Shown here one piece after another: positions 9,589 to 19,089 of a stretch of 64,000 nt of DNA (its first letter is position 1; each line of letters opens with the position of its first letter). Under the pieces are notes generated by a model. The model was not told where the DNA came from and ran no database searches. It saw only the letters and a program-made list of their open reading frames with translations. The DNA is from an uncultured Rhodospirillales bacterium (lineage in GTDB: Bacteria; Pseudomonadota; Alphaproteobacteria; Rhodospirillales; UBA2165): positions 1,956,281 to 2,020,280 of the forward strand of contig CAJXKD010000001.1 in the NCBI GenBank assembly GCA_913055735.1, written 5' to 3'. The position numbers and the translations under genes are program-made.

Positions 9589-10029
9589 TTAGTGACCGGT
9601 CAGGTCGAGCGGATAAAGCTGGTAGAGCATGACGTAGACGGCAATGCCGGAAATCGACACGTACATCCATATGGGCCATGTCCATCGCGCGATTCGCTTA
9701 TGGGCTGGGAATTTTGCCGTTGCGGCGCGCCATAGCGTCAGGGCGGCCAGGGGCACGATAACGACGGACAGGGACACGTGCGAGATAAGCAGCGCGTAGT
9801 AGAAAATACGCACGCCGCCTTGGCCCGGAAACACGAAAATGGGTGCGTTGAAGCGGTGCGCGACATAGCTGATCAGGAAAAGACCCGACACGCCAGCGGC
9901 CGCCATCATGCTGGCTTTGTGCGCGTTCCTGTTGCCGCTGCGGATGAAAACGAATCCGAAAAAAAGAAGAACGGCGGCTATGGCGTTTAGCACCGCGTTC
10001 AGATGAGGCAAGATCGTAATGTCGAACAT
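9589..10029 (-). CDS. DUF420 membrane protein (CtaM/YozB-like)
   Basis: 146 residues, four hydrophobic helices. The start MFDITILPHLNAVLNAIAAVLL, the HKASMMAAAGVSGLFLISYV block and AHKRIARWTWPIWMYVSISGIAVYVMLY are characteristic of DUF420. Members of this family have been linked to cytochrome oxidase maturation (CtaM in Staphylococcus). The position upstream of the oxidase-I-like and heme O synthase genes agrees with such a role. The two genes are 17 bases apart, so they are probably co-transcribed. Confidence 0.85.
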   Translation of the reverse strand: MFDITILPHLNAVLNAIAAVLLFFGFVFIRSGNRNAHKASMMAAAGVSGLFLISYVAHRFNAPIFVFPGQGGVRIFYYALLISHVSLSVVIVPLAALTLWRAATAKFPAHKRIARWTWPIWMYVSISGIAVYVMLYQLYPLDLTGH

Positions 10030-10061
10030 CTTTTATTCTGTGGGGGCGGCGTTGTTGTTCT

Positions 10062-10160
10062 TTAGAAATAGGCCGTCTTTATAAGGATGGTGACGAACAT
10101 GGTGACTGCGGCGATTGCGAGGACAATCGCGAATGTCACGTTCTTTGTACGGATGTTCAA
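10062..10160 (-). CDS. 32-residue single-helix membrane peptide, CoxF-like
   Basis: A short frame of 32 residues begins at TTG (MNIRTKNVTFAIVLAIAAV) and ends ILIKTAYF. It has a short basic N-terminus, one clear hydrophobic helix and a basic residue near the end. The segment GGAAAGAAAGGCG precedes the start on the coding strand. Alphaproteobacterial cox operons often carry a tiny one-helix CoxF protein after ctaB, and this looks like the local equivalent placed ahead of DUF420 (32-base gap). Similarity is in layout and context, not proven sequence homology. A longer overlapping frame in this region is not convincing. Confidence 0.5.
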   Translation of the reverse strand: MNIRTKNVTFAIVLAIAAVTMFVTILIKTAYF

Positions 10161-10560
10161 ATTCTGTCGCCTTTCTTTCCAAGGTGGCGATACGTGGCGG
10201 AATGCCCAGCCGCCGAATCGCGCATGGTTTAACACCGCGCCCAGAAGTGGGCAACCGATTAGCCGGTAAGGATTTTAACCGGTAATTCAGGGATATACCG
10301 GGTAATTGAAAGCCGGTCGCAAAACGCTTGAAAAACCGGCAAAAATTCCGACCTTTGACATAGTGATAGCCTTTACCGGTGGGACTAGATCGGGTATAGG
10401 ATTTGCGCAAAGGAGCCGCCTGTTCGCGCGTTCCGGTATCTAAAACGACGTGAGAAAGATGCGGCGTAACGATCTGTTGGCTTAATTTACGTTCTCACCG
10501 AGACCCACAGACAATGACCTCCGCATTCCTTTCCGTCGGAGGACAAGGACCCGAAGACAT
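10161..10560. promoter_or_regulatory. divergent control region with repeated CCGGT elements
   Basis: This 400-base region separates the minus-strand DUF420/oxidase-I-like group from coxB. I see no convincing gene in it. It contains a cluster of related elements: CCGGTAA at 10263, AACCGGTAATT at 10277, TACCGGGTAATT at 10296, AGCCGGT at 10311, AACCGGC near 10335 and TTTACCGGT at 10372. The cluster suggests a multi-site regulator binding between the two oxidase gene groups. A GGAGGACAAGGAC stretch upstream of the coxB ATG is the likely ribosome binding region. Confidence 0.4.
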
Positions 10561-11412
10561 ATGACGAAAAACCGTTGGATTGCCCTTGTTTCCACTTTTT
10601 TCGCGCTCTTTGCCTCGACCGGCGCGGCGCTCGCGAACGAGCCGGTACCGTGGCAGATCAATTTCCAAAAGGCGGCAACGCCGGTGATGGAAGACATTGT
10701 CAGCTTCCATAACCTGTTGCTGTGGATCGAAGTCGCGATTGTGGTGTTCGTGCTGCTGCTGATGATCTGGATTATTATCCGGTTCAACGCGCGATCGAAT
10801 CCGAAGCCGTCGCGGACAACCCATCATACCATGCTCGAGGTGGTTTGGACGGTCGTTCCGATCCTCATCCTGGTCGTGATCGCGGTGCCGTCGATGAAGC
10901 TGCTATTCTTCATGGACAAGGCGGAAAACCCGGAAATGACCCTCAAGGTCATCGGTCACCAGTGGTTCTGGTCATATGAATATCCGGATCACGGCAATTT
11001 CACGTTCGATTCCAATATTGTCGCCGACGAGGACCTGAAGCCGGGCGAGCCGCGTCTGCTGACAGTGGACAATCGGGTCGTTCTGCCCGCCGATACCACA
11101 ATCCAAGTGCTGCTGACGGCGGATGACGTCATCCACAACTGGGCTGTTCCGTCGTTCGGCATCAAGATCGATACGGTACCGGGCCGCATCAACGAAACCT
11201 GGTTCCGGGTACCGTCCGAGCATATCGGGACCTACTACGGTCAGTGTTCCGAACTCTGCGGCGTCAACCACGGTTTCATGCCCATCGCTGTCGATATCGT
11301 GTCCAAGCAGGATTTCGCGGCTTGGGTTGAAAAGGCAAAAGAAGAGTTTGCTCGCGTTGATGGCGTCGACACCCGTGTCGAAGTCGTCGAAGCCGGCCAC
11401 GCTGCCCGCTAA
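10561..11412 (+). CDS. coxB: cytochrome c oxidase subunit II (aa3 type)
   Basis: 283 residues: a cleavable signal (basic start, hydrophobic core, ALANEP), two membrane helices (about residues 55-80 and 95-118), then a periplasmic cupredoxin domain. The CuA site is visible as the upstream histidine in VIHNWAVPSFG and the distal CSELCGVNHGFM with Cys, Glu, Cys, His and Met ligands. The aromatic GHQWFWSYEYPD patch for electron entry is present. No fused cytochrome c domain. It accepts electrons from cytochrome c. First gene of the coxB-coxA-ctaG-coxC-DUF983 cluster. Confidence 0.98.
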   Translation: MTKNRWIALVSTFFALFASTGAALANEPVPWQINFQKAATPVMEDIVSFHNLLLWIEVAIVVFVLLLMIWIIIRFNARSNPKPSRTTHHTMLEVVWTVVPILILVVIAVPSMKLLFFMDKAENPEMTLKVIGHQWFWSYEYPDHGNFTFDSNIVADEDLKPGEPRLLTVDNRVVLPADTTIQVLLTADDVIHNWAVPSFGIKIDTVPGRINETWFRVPSEHIGTYYGQCSELCGVNHGFMPIAVDIVSKQDFAAWVEKAKEEFARVDGVDTRVEVVEAGHAAR

Positions 11413-11444
11413 GGGTCGGGCGTGAATAAGGAAGAATGAGGTAA

Positions 11445-13067
<1,623 letters not shown>

Positions 13068-13076
13068 CGCACACCA

Positions 13077-13733
13077 ATGACCGAACACCGGAACATACAC
13101 CGCCGCTCCGCCGGAAAGCGGACCAATGGCACTGTGGGCGTTGTGCTCACCGTGGTGGCGGCGGGTATGTTGGGGCTCGCATTTGCCAGCGAGCCGCTTT
13201 ACCGGACGTTCTGTCAGGTAACCGGATACGGCGGCACGACCCAAAAAGCCGAGAAGGTGCCGGAGGAGGTAGTCTCGGCGAACCTGATCACCGTGAAGTT
13301 CGATGCGAATGTTAATCGAGAACTTCCCTGGCGGTTTCATCCGTTGCAACGGGAGGTGACGGTTCATCCCGGCGAGGAGACGCTAGCCTTTTACGAGGCC
13401 ACCAATATGTCTGACAAACCGATTGTCGGCAGCGCGGTGTTCAATGTGTCGCCCTTCAAGGCCGGTTCATATTTCAGCAAGATCGCATGTTTCTGTTTTA
13501 CCGAACAGGTATTGAAACCTGGTGAAACGGTCCAGATGCCGGTCAGTTTCTTTGTCGATCCGGAAATGACGGCCGATCCCAATACGGCCGATGTCACCAC
13601 AATTACCCTTTCATACACTTTCTACCCTGCCGAAGATCAGAAGGCGGCCCAGGATCTCCATGTCCAGGTCACGCCCGCAATCGACCGCACGTCCAAACCG
13701 GCGCTTCGGGCGCCCGGTGGCGGTAATGGCTAA
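13077..13733 (+). CDS. ctaG: cytochrome c oxidase assembly protein CtaG (Cox11, CuB insertion)
   Basis: 218 residues: one N-terminal membrane helix (about 20-40) and a periplasmic immunoglobulin-like domain. The copper-binding motif is visible as KIACFCFTEQVLKPGE (CFCF), and YRTFCQVTGYGG supplies the conserved cysteine after the helix. It delivers copper to the CuB site of subunit I. It starts ten bases after coxA. A ctaB gene is usual between coxA and ctaG but is absent here and encoded on the opposite strand. Confidence 0.97.
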   Translation: MTEHRNIHRRSAGKRTNGTVGVVLTVVAAGMLGLAFASEPLYRTFCQVTGYGGTTQKAEKVPEEVVSANLITVKFDANVNRELPWRFHPLQREVTVHPGEETLAFYEATNMSDKPIVGSAVFNVSPFKAGSYFSKIACFCFTEQVLKPGETVQMPVSFFVDPEMTADPNTADVTTITLSYTFYPAEDQKAAQDLHVQVTPAIDRTSKPALRAPGGGNG

Positions 13734-13751
13734 ACAATAGGAACGAAGTCC

Positions 13752-14573
13752 ATGGCAAGCGACGCAACCACTCAACAAAACCCCTGGCATCTTTCCGATC
13801 CCAGTCCGCTACCGATTGTCGGCTCCATTGCGGCGCTGATCCTCGCGATCGGGGGCATTATCTTTATGCACTCCGGCAGTTTCTGGTTGCTCCTGATTGG
13901 CGTGGCGCTGCTGATCTACGTTTTCTATGCCTGGTGGCGCCAAGTGATCCTCGAGGCGGAAGTGGGTCATCACCACACCCCGCCGGTGCAGACGAGTTTA
14001 CGAATATCGTTCCTATTGTTCATTGCCTCGGAGGTGATGTTCTTTTTCGCCTTCTTCTGGGCGTTTTTCCATTCCAGCCTACCGATCCTGAATCTGGTTG
14101 CCGGGCCTTGGCCGCCGGAAGGGATCGAGACGCTTAACAGCTGGGACGTTCCGTTTCTCAACACGCTTATCCTGTTGACCTCTGGTGCGACCATCACGAT
14201 CGCCCACCACGCGATTCTCGACGGTGATCGCCAGAAGGTGGCGCGGTACACGTTGATTACCGTGATCCTCGGTTTCATTTTCTTGGGTTTCCAGGTCTTC
14301 GAATATGCGCACGCGGCGTTCGGCTTTACCGATGGCATTTACCCGTCCACGTTCTACTTGGCGACGGGTTTCCATGGGGCGCATGTGTTCATCGGCGCGA
14401 CCTTCCTGCTGGTTTGCTACATTCGGGTGTTGAAAGGTCACTTCAAAGCCGATCAGCATGTCGGTTTCGAAGCCGCCGCTTGGTACTGGCACTTCGTTGA
14501 CGTTGTGTGGCTGTTCCTGTTCATCAACGTCTACCTGTGGGGTTCTTCTCCTCTCGGCCATATCCAGCCTTAA
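13752..14573 (+). CDS. coxC: cytochrome c oxidase subunit III
   Basis: 273 residues, seven helices in the family order. Typical blocks are PWHLSDPSPLPI at the start, SEVMFFFAFFWAFFHSSL, WPPEGIETLNSWDVPFLNTLILLTSG, and the C-terminal GFHGAHVFIGATFLL and AAWYWHFVDVVWLFLFINVYLWG. It stabilises subunit I and contributes to proton uptake. Located 18 bases after ctaG; the DUF983 gene follows after nine bases. Confidence 0.98.
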   Translation: MASDATTQQNPWHLSDPSPLPIVGSIAALILAIGGIIFMHSGSFWLLLIGVALLIYVFYAWWRQVILEAEVGHHHTPPVQTSLRISFLLFIASEVMFFFAFFWAFFHSSLPILNLVAGPWPPEGIETLNSWDVPFLNTLILLTSGATITIAHHAILDGDRQKVARYTLITVILGFIFLGFQVFEYAHAAFGFTDGIYPSTFYLATGFHGAHVFIGATFLLVCYIRVLKGHFKADQHVGFEAAAWYWHFVDVVWLFLFINVYLWGSSPLGHIQP

Positions 14574-14582
14574 GGAGCGCCG

Positions 14583-14975
14583 GTGGAGGTCCCGCCAACC
14601 GGTTCACCCGTAAAATCCGCAACTTTCGGCCGCTGCCCGCGATGCGGGCGCGGTCGGCTGTTTAAGAGCTTTCTCGGGTTTGCCGACCGCTGTAACGTCT
14701 GCGGCCTCGATTTCGCCGGCCATGACGTCGGCGACGGGCCCGCGCCTTTGATCATGCTGGTCTTGGGTTTTGTTGTGGCGGGCGGTGCGTTCTGGTTTGA
14801 ATTTGCCGCCGAACCGCCTGTCTGGATGCACGTGGTTATTTGGCCGCCGGTGATTGTCGGGCTTAGCTTGGTCAGCCTTCGTTTGACCAAAGGAGCGTTT
14901 GTCGGCTTGCAGTTTAAATACCGCGCGGTCGACAACGAATTTCCGCCGGAACAACCCGGTGGAACCGGCGGCTAG
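14583..14975 (+). CDS. DUF983 zinc-ribbon membrane protein
   Basis: 130 residues. The GTG start is preceded by AAGGAG. An N-terminal zinc ribbon (CPRCGRGRLFKSFLGFADRCNVCGLDF, two CxxC pairs) is followed by two membrane helices. DUF983 proteins regularly follow coxC in alphaproteobacterial oxidase operons, often ahead of surf1. Here no surf1 follows: the cluster ends and a convergent gene begins 22 bases on. Presumed accessory role in oxidase assembly, not demonstrated. Confidence 0.88.
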   Translation: MEVPPTGSPVKSATFGRCPRCGRGRLFKSFLGFADRCNVCGLDFAGHDVGDGPAPLIMLVLGFVVAGGAFWFEFAAEPPVWMHVVIWPPVIVGLSLVSLRLTKGAFVGLQFKYRAVDNEFPPEQPGGTGG

Positions 14976-14976
14976 A

Positions 14977-14994
14977 CTGCTGGAAATCCGGCAG
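14977..14994. terminator. possible hairpin between convergent operons
   Basis: The arms CTGCTGG and CCGGCAG (one G-U pair) enclose an AAAT loop in the 21-base gap between the end of the cox operon and the end of the lipid-transport operon. No long T run follows on either strand, so it is at best a weak terminator. Confidence 0.35.
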
Positions 14995-14996
14995 AC

Positions 14997-15641
14997 CTAG
15001 CTTTTATGGGCCGCCGCCGCTTCGTCGAGAAATTTGTCAAAGATTTCGGTCACCGCGTCGGTGATAGTGTCGACGGCCGCCCGAACGGTTTGGTTGGGTG
15101 TTTCGATTTCGGCGCGATACGTCCCGATATGGATCAGTTTTGCCGACCTTAAATCTCGGAGCGCTATTTCCATTTCAACCACGACCGCGCCGGTTCCGTC
15201 GGTAATCTGCTCCATTCGCCGCAATTTACCACTAATGACAAAATCCGCGTCGACGCGCATCTCCGGCGTTACCACGGCGCGTGCAAATTTCCGCGTGCGC
15301 GCATATGCCGCTAAGGCGTTTTGCAGCATGATCGCCGGCGGCTCGGTCCAGAAATGATAGTGATAGGTCTGTAGCTGGCTTTCCTGGCCGCGGCTGGTGA
15401 AAGCGATCGGCCTATTGGTGAGAAGCCCGTCAGCCAGAAACCGATCGACCTCGACGGTTCCCGATACGACTGGTTCGCTGATGGCTGGCGCCGGCACTTC
15501 AATATTCAGGCGATAGAAAAAATCTTCGGGGACAGTCGCGGAGCCACAGCCGGACACAATGGCCAAGGCCGCAGCGGCGAGCCAGAACCGGAGGCGAAGG
15601 GGCATCGGTGTCGTCGTCACGGCGCTATCCTCTCGGTTCAT
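14997..15641 (-). CDS. ABC-type transport auxiliary lipoprotein (PqiC-like)
   Basis: 214 residues. A lipobox (AIVSGCGS) follows a hydrophobic signal; M13 (base 15605) gives a more typical signal length than the first ATG. The body contains the family pattern: DFFYRLNIEVP, VDRFLADGLLTNRPIAF, YHYHFWTEPPAIMLQNALAAY, and DFVISGKLRRMEQI. These lipoproteins act with MCE-protein/ABC lipid transporters at the outer membrane side. The ATGA overlap with the MCE gene supports co-translation. Last gene of the seven-gene operon. Confidence 0.88.
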   Translation of the reverse strand: MNREDSAVTTTPMPLRLRFWLAAAALAIVSGCGSATVPEDFFYRLNIEVPAPAISEPVVSGTVEVDRFLADGLLTNRPIAFTSRGQESQLQTYHYHFWTEPPAIMLQNALAAYARTRKFARAVVTPEMRVDADFVISGKLRRMEQITDGTGAVVVEMEIALRDLRSAKLIHIGTYRAEIETPNQTVRAAVDTITDAVTEIFDKFLDEAAAAHKS

Positions 15642-16639
15642 TTCTTTGCGGCGGGATCGCGGGGCGGCGTCCCGCTATTCAGCAGAAGGCTGGGGTTCTG
15701 ACGGATCTGCCGGCTGAACTCGAACAGATTGCGGGCCGCGCCCTCCAAATTCTCGTTGATCGCGTCGATATGCCGCGCAACGGACTCCGCGGAATGCCGC
15801 AAGCTATTGATGGACCGATCTACGTCGGGGCGGTTGTCGATCACAACCGCATCGATGTCTATCAACAATTTGTCCATCGCTTCACGGGTTTCGCCGATCT
15901 CGCGTGTCAGTGTTGCCATATTCCGGGACGCTGTCCCGAGATCGGCAATAATCGTTTCTACTTCTTGGATATTCTGTTCGTTGAGAACCTGGGAAATACG
16001 ATCCGCGCTCTGGTTGAGTTTGCCGGTGATCGCATCGATCTCCGCGAAGATCGCGGGCACCCGGTCGCCGACATCGGTAATGACATTCCGGAGGTCGTCC
16101 ACCATCGCGACGCCGCCTTCGTCCAACAGATCGGCAACGGTGCCTGCGGATCGATTGAGGTTGCGGAGCAGTGGCCGGATATCCTCCTCCGCGAGCCGGC
16201 TGAAGTCGATGGCCAGGGACGACATGGCGTCGATGACGTTGGCGGCCTCCGTGCTGGGGATGCGGCTGCCAGGTTGAAGCGACGTTTTCGACCGGCCCGC
16301 ATTGATGCCGATGGTCACTGCGGCGAGAAGGCCGGAGGCCGCAATTTGGGCGTTGCTGTCGTCGGGTATGGCCCATCCTTCGCTGACGCTGATATCGACC
16401 TTGAACTTCAACTGTCCGTCTTCGTCGAAAGGATGCACGTTCTCGACTTGGCCGATAGGAAAGCCTTCATAAAGGACGCGGGTGCCGAAATCGATTCCCG
16501 TAACGTTCCTGAACACGGTGTAGTACCGGTCGGTGGCCCCGGTGCGGCCGGTCAGGAGCGAGACGGCGATTACCAATCCGGCAATCGTTGCCAACACGAA
16601 AGTGCCGACCACCAAGTAGTTGATGCGAGTACTCTTCAT
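15638..16639 (-). CDS. mlaD: MlaD-type MCE-domain substrate-binding protein
   Basis: 333 residues: one N-terminal membrane helix (YLVVGTFVLATIAGLVIAVSLL), a single MCE domain (about residues 38-120; YYTVFRNVTGIDFGTRVLYEGFPIGQVENV) and a long C-terminal helical region (~150-310) rich in heptad-like repeats. It forms the periplasmic ring or needle that carries lipid between the inner membrane permease and the outer membrane. It overlaps both neighbours by four bases. Longer than E. coli MlaD (183 residues) because of the helical extension, closer to the alphaproteobacterial/chloroplast TGD2-type form. Confidence 0.93.
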   Translation of the reverse strand: MKSTRINYLVVGTFVLATIAGLVIAVSLLTGRTGATDRYYTVFRNVTGIDFGTRVLYEGFPIGQVENVHPFDEDGQLKFKVDISVSEGWAIPDDSNAQIAASGLLAAVTIGINAGRSKTSLQPGSRIPSTEAANVIDAMSSLAIDFSRLAEEDIRPLLRNLNRSAGTVADLLDEGGVAMVDDLRNVITDVGDRVPAIFAEIDAITGKLNQSADRISQVLNEQNIQEVETIIADLGTASRNMATLTREIGETREAMDKLLIDIDAVVIDNRPDVDRSINSLRHSAESVARHIDAINENLEGAARNLFEFSRQIRQNPSLLLNSGTPPRDPAAKK

Positions 16640-17469
16640 GCGACGGTCACCTGTTCGGTGCGGCCGGTCATCAGCCGGCGCAAATATTCATCGGGATCGA
16701 CGATCTGCTCTTCGCTTCGGCGGTGCAGGATATTCTGAACCCGGCTGTTGTCGCAGTTGCGGATTTCGTCGACCGTTCCCACCATCAGTATTTCGCCGTG
16801 ATCCAGAACGGTTATGCGGTCCGCGATCTTGAAGGCGCTTTCCAGTTCGTGGGTGACGACCACGATGCTCATATCCAACGCATCGCGAAGCCGCAGGATC
16901 AAATCGTCCAGGGCCGACGCGACAACCGGGTCGAGCCCGGCGCTCGGTTCGTCGCAAAACAGAATCTTTGGATCCATGATGATCGCCCGAGCCATGGCGG
17001 CCCGCTTGATCATGCCGCCGGATAGCTCGCCGGGCATGAGGTTTTCAAAACCGGCAAGATCGACGATTTCCAGCTTCATACGCGCCATGATGTCCATCGT
17101 TTGGCGGTCGAGTTTGGTGTGTTCGGCGAGGGGCAGAGTTATGTTCTCGCCGACGCTCAACGAACTGAAAAGGGCACCGGATTGGAATGCGACCCCGACC
17201 TTCTTGAACAGCTCGGCTTTTTGCACGGTGTTCAGACGCGTGATGTCCTGGCCGAGAACGTCAATGGTGCCGGAAGTTGGCGTCTCGAGGCCCAGCAGGT
17301 GCCGCATCAGAGTGCTTTTCCCCGATCCACTGCCGCCCATCACCACCATGATCTCCCGATCGGCGACGTCAAAATCGATGCCGCGCAGGATCATCCGGTT
17401 GCCGTAGTGGGTCACGAGGTTGCGGACCTTGATGACGGCGGGCTGGGTGTCGGAGGACTTGGGGCTCAT
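16636..17469 (-). CDS. mlaF: Mla-type ABC transporter ATP-binding protein
   Basis: 277 residues. Walker A (GGSGSGKSTLMRHLLGLE), Q-loop, ABC signature (GELSGGMIKRAAMARAI), Walker B (ILFCDEPSAGLDPVV) and the H-loop (VTHELESAF) are all intact. The sequence matches the MlaF group, which powers phospholipid movement with the MlaE permease. MlaF in E. coli requires a bound STAS protein (MlaB); a STAS gene lies two genes upstream in the same operon. Confidence 0.95.
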   Translation of the reverse strand: MSPKSSDTQPAVIKVRNLVTHYGNRMILRGIDFDVADREIMVVMGGSGSGKSTLMRHLLGLETPTSGTIDVLGQDITRLNTVQKAELFKKVGVAFQSGALFSSLSVGENITLPLAEHTKLDRQTMDIMARMKLEIVDLAGFENLMPGELSGGMIKRAAMARAIIMDPKILFCDEPSAGLDPVVASALDDLILRLRDALDMSIVVVTHELESAFKIADRITVLDHGEILMVGTVDEIRNCDNSRVQNILHRRSEEQIVDPDEYLRRLMTGRTEQVTVA

Positions 17470-17481
17470 TTTCGGCTTTTC

Positions 17482-18309
17482 TCAGCGGGTCGTGATGAAA
17501 ACGAACAGCATATCGGTGACCAGGATCGCGACGATCGATTGGACCACTGCCCGCGTGGTCACCCGGCCGACACCTTCGGCACCGCCTGTCACCGACGCAC
17601 CATTGCTGACGCCGATTAGCGTTATAAGGATGGCAAAAATGACGGCCTTGGTTAGTCCGTGCCACAGGTCGCCCAGCGTCACGGAATCGAATACCTGATT
17701 CCAGTAGGCCGCGAGACTGATTCCCAGATCGACGGATACGAAGACGCCGGCCGCGAGGAGGGCAACGATATTGGCTAGAAAGGCCAGCGCCGGGATCATG
17801 ATGACTATCGCAATCAACGCGGGCGCCACAAGGAAACGGACTGGATTGATCCCCATGACCTGCAGGGCATCGACTTCCTGGTTAATTTGCATCGTGCTCA
17901 GCCGCGCCGCGAGGGCGGACCCAGATCTGCCCGCAACCAAAATACCGGTGATAAGAGCGGCGAATTCCCGGACGATCGAAAGAGACACGCCATAGACGAC
18001 CTGGTCTTCCGCGCCGAACTTACTGAGCGCGTGGATACCTTGCATTGCCAACATCAGACCGATGGTTGCCGAAAGCAGCGCGACAATGGGAACGGCGAAT
18101 ATGCCGATCTCCATCATCTGTTGAACTGCGGCATTGGCGCGGACCGGCTGTTTAAGCCGAGGGCCCATAACAATCCAATAAAGGGATTCTGAGAGGAGAA
18201 CGGCCCAATGGCCCATCAGTTCGATGACACCTGTGGTGCTACGTCCGAGACGCTCCGTGGCGTCCGCAATGCCGGGAAAGAAGCCTTGCCGGGTCGGATC
18301 AGCCGCCAT
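17482..18309 (-). CDS. mlaE: Mla-type ABC transporter permease
   Basis: 275 residues with an amphipathic N-terminus and about five helices. The family blocks ALLSATIGLMLAMQGIHAL, RSGSALAARLSTMQINQEVDALQVMGINPVRFLVAP and HGLTKAVIFAILITLIG are those of MlaE/TGD1-type permeases (the E-D-LQVMG coupling helix contacts the ATPase). It overlaps the upstream STAS gene by 11 bases and precedes mlaF by 12, so the whole set is translationally coupled. Confidence 0.95.
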   Translation of the reverse strand: MAADPTRQGFFPGIADATERLGRSTTGVIELMGHWAVLLSESLYWIVMGPRLKQPVRANAAVQQMMEIGIFAVPIVALLSATIGLMLAMQGIHALSKFGAEDQVVYGVSLSIVREFAALITGILVAGRSGSALAARLSTMQINQEVDALQVMGINPVRFLVAPALIAIVIMIPALAFLANIVALLAAGVFVSVDLGISLAAYWNQVFDSVTLGDLWHGLTKAVIFAILITLIGVSNGASVTGGAEGVGRVTTRAVVQSIVAILVTDMLFVFITTR

Positions 18310-18631
18310 GAGAAAGACCGTCCTTCAATGTTGGATGGATCTTGAATACCGTATCGAGGCGCGCGAGCTTCAACACCCGCATGGCGGACTCGCTCACTGC
18401 AGCAAGAGAAAATTCAGATCCCTTTGTGCGCGCAAGCTGAAAAGATTCAACGAGAGACGCAATTCCCGACGAGTCGATATAACTGACGCCCGAAAGATCG
18501 ACGACAACAGGCATCTTGCGTTGTACGCAATCGAGCAAAAGTTTGCGTGCGTCCGGCGAGCTTTCCAAATCAACGTCGCCGCGCAGCTCGACGATCGAGA
18601 CTCCCTGTTCTTGGCGTACGCTGTGTTTCAT
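18299..18631 (-). CDS. STAS-domain protein (anti-sigma antagonist / MlaB-like)
   Basis: 110 residues, a single STAS domain. The key segment VVVDLSGVSYIDSSGIASLVES has the Asp-Ser-Ser-Gly motif (Ser54/Ser55) that is phosphorylated in RsbV/SpoIIAA-type antagonists. It is encoded between an RsbW-type kinase and the Mla permease and overlaps the latter by 11 bases. In this setting it could be the RsbV-like partner of the kinase, the MlaB-like subunit of the transporter, or both. E. coli MlaB binds MlaF through its STAS fold. The domain is certain; which partner it serves is inference. Confidence 0.9.
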   Translation of the reverse strand: MKHSVRQEQGVSIVELRGDVDLESSPDARKLLLDCVQRKMPVVVDLSGVSYIDSSGIASLVESFQLARTKGSEFSLAAVSESAMRVLKLARLDTVFKIHPTLKDGLSHGG

Positions 18632-18648
18632 TTTCCACTCTCGAGTTC

Positions 18649-19089
18649 CTATTGGACGTTTTTGACTAATGTGATGACGTTACCTTCACCTTTGTCCAAT
18701 GGCGTTATTGTAACCTGATCCATCACTTCGTGAATAAAATGAACGCCCAGTCCCCCGGGTTTCACGTCACTCAAATCTCGTGATTTTATCTTATCTATCT
18801 CCACCGGATCGGCGAAGTCCCTGAGATATAGAATGAATTTGGGGCCATCCCGCCGGATTTCCAGCACTATCGGCTGGTCGGTTTCGCCGCCATAGGCGTG
18901 CCGGATGATATTTTGGCAGGCCTCGTCCACCGCCAGGACGACATCATGTATCTCCTGTTCGCCGCAACCGGCCTTTTTCAGGTGCTTTTTTATGGCATCG
19001 CGGAACTCTCGGAGCCGCGCCGCCCGCGCCGGAATTTCCAATCGAGCCAGTTCCGCACCACGAAAGTGGAAGGAGGTAAGGCTACTCAT
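18649..19089 (-). CDS. RsbW-type serine kinase / anti-sigma ATP-binding protein
   Basis: 146 residues, HATPase_c_2 family. The N box is LAVDEACQNIIRHAYGG, the G1 box reads LRDFADPVEID (alanine where DFG-P is usual), and the G2 box is KPGGLGVHFIHEVMDQV. Proteins like this bind ATP and phosphorylate a STAS antagonist, and many also bind a sigma factor. No sigma gene is adjacent. It overlaps the phosphatase gene upstream by four bases and lies 17 bases before the STAS gene. Confidence 0.9.
   Translation of the reverse strand: MSSLTSFHFRGAELARLEIPARAARLREFRDAIKKHLKKAGCGEQEIHDVVLAVDEACQNIIRHAYGGETDQPIVLEIRRDGPKFILYLRDFADPVEIDKIKSRDLSDVKPGGLGVHFIHEVMDQVTITPLDKGEGNVITLVKNVQ

Noticed and set aside
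10033..10410. 125-residue minus-strand frame
   Set aside because: Low-complexity basic translation overlapping the repeat-rich control region and the better-supported 32-residue peptide in another frame.
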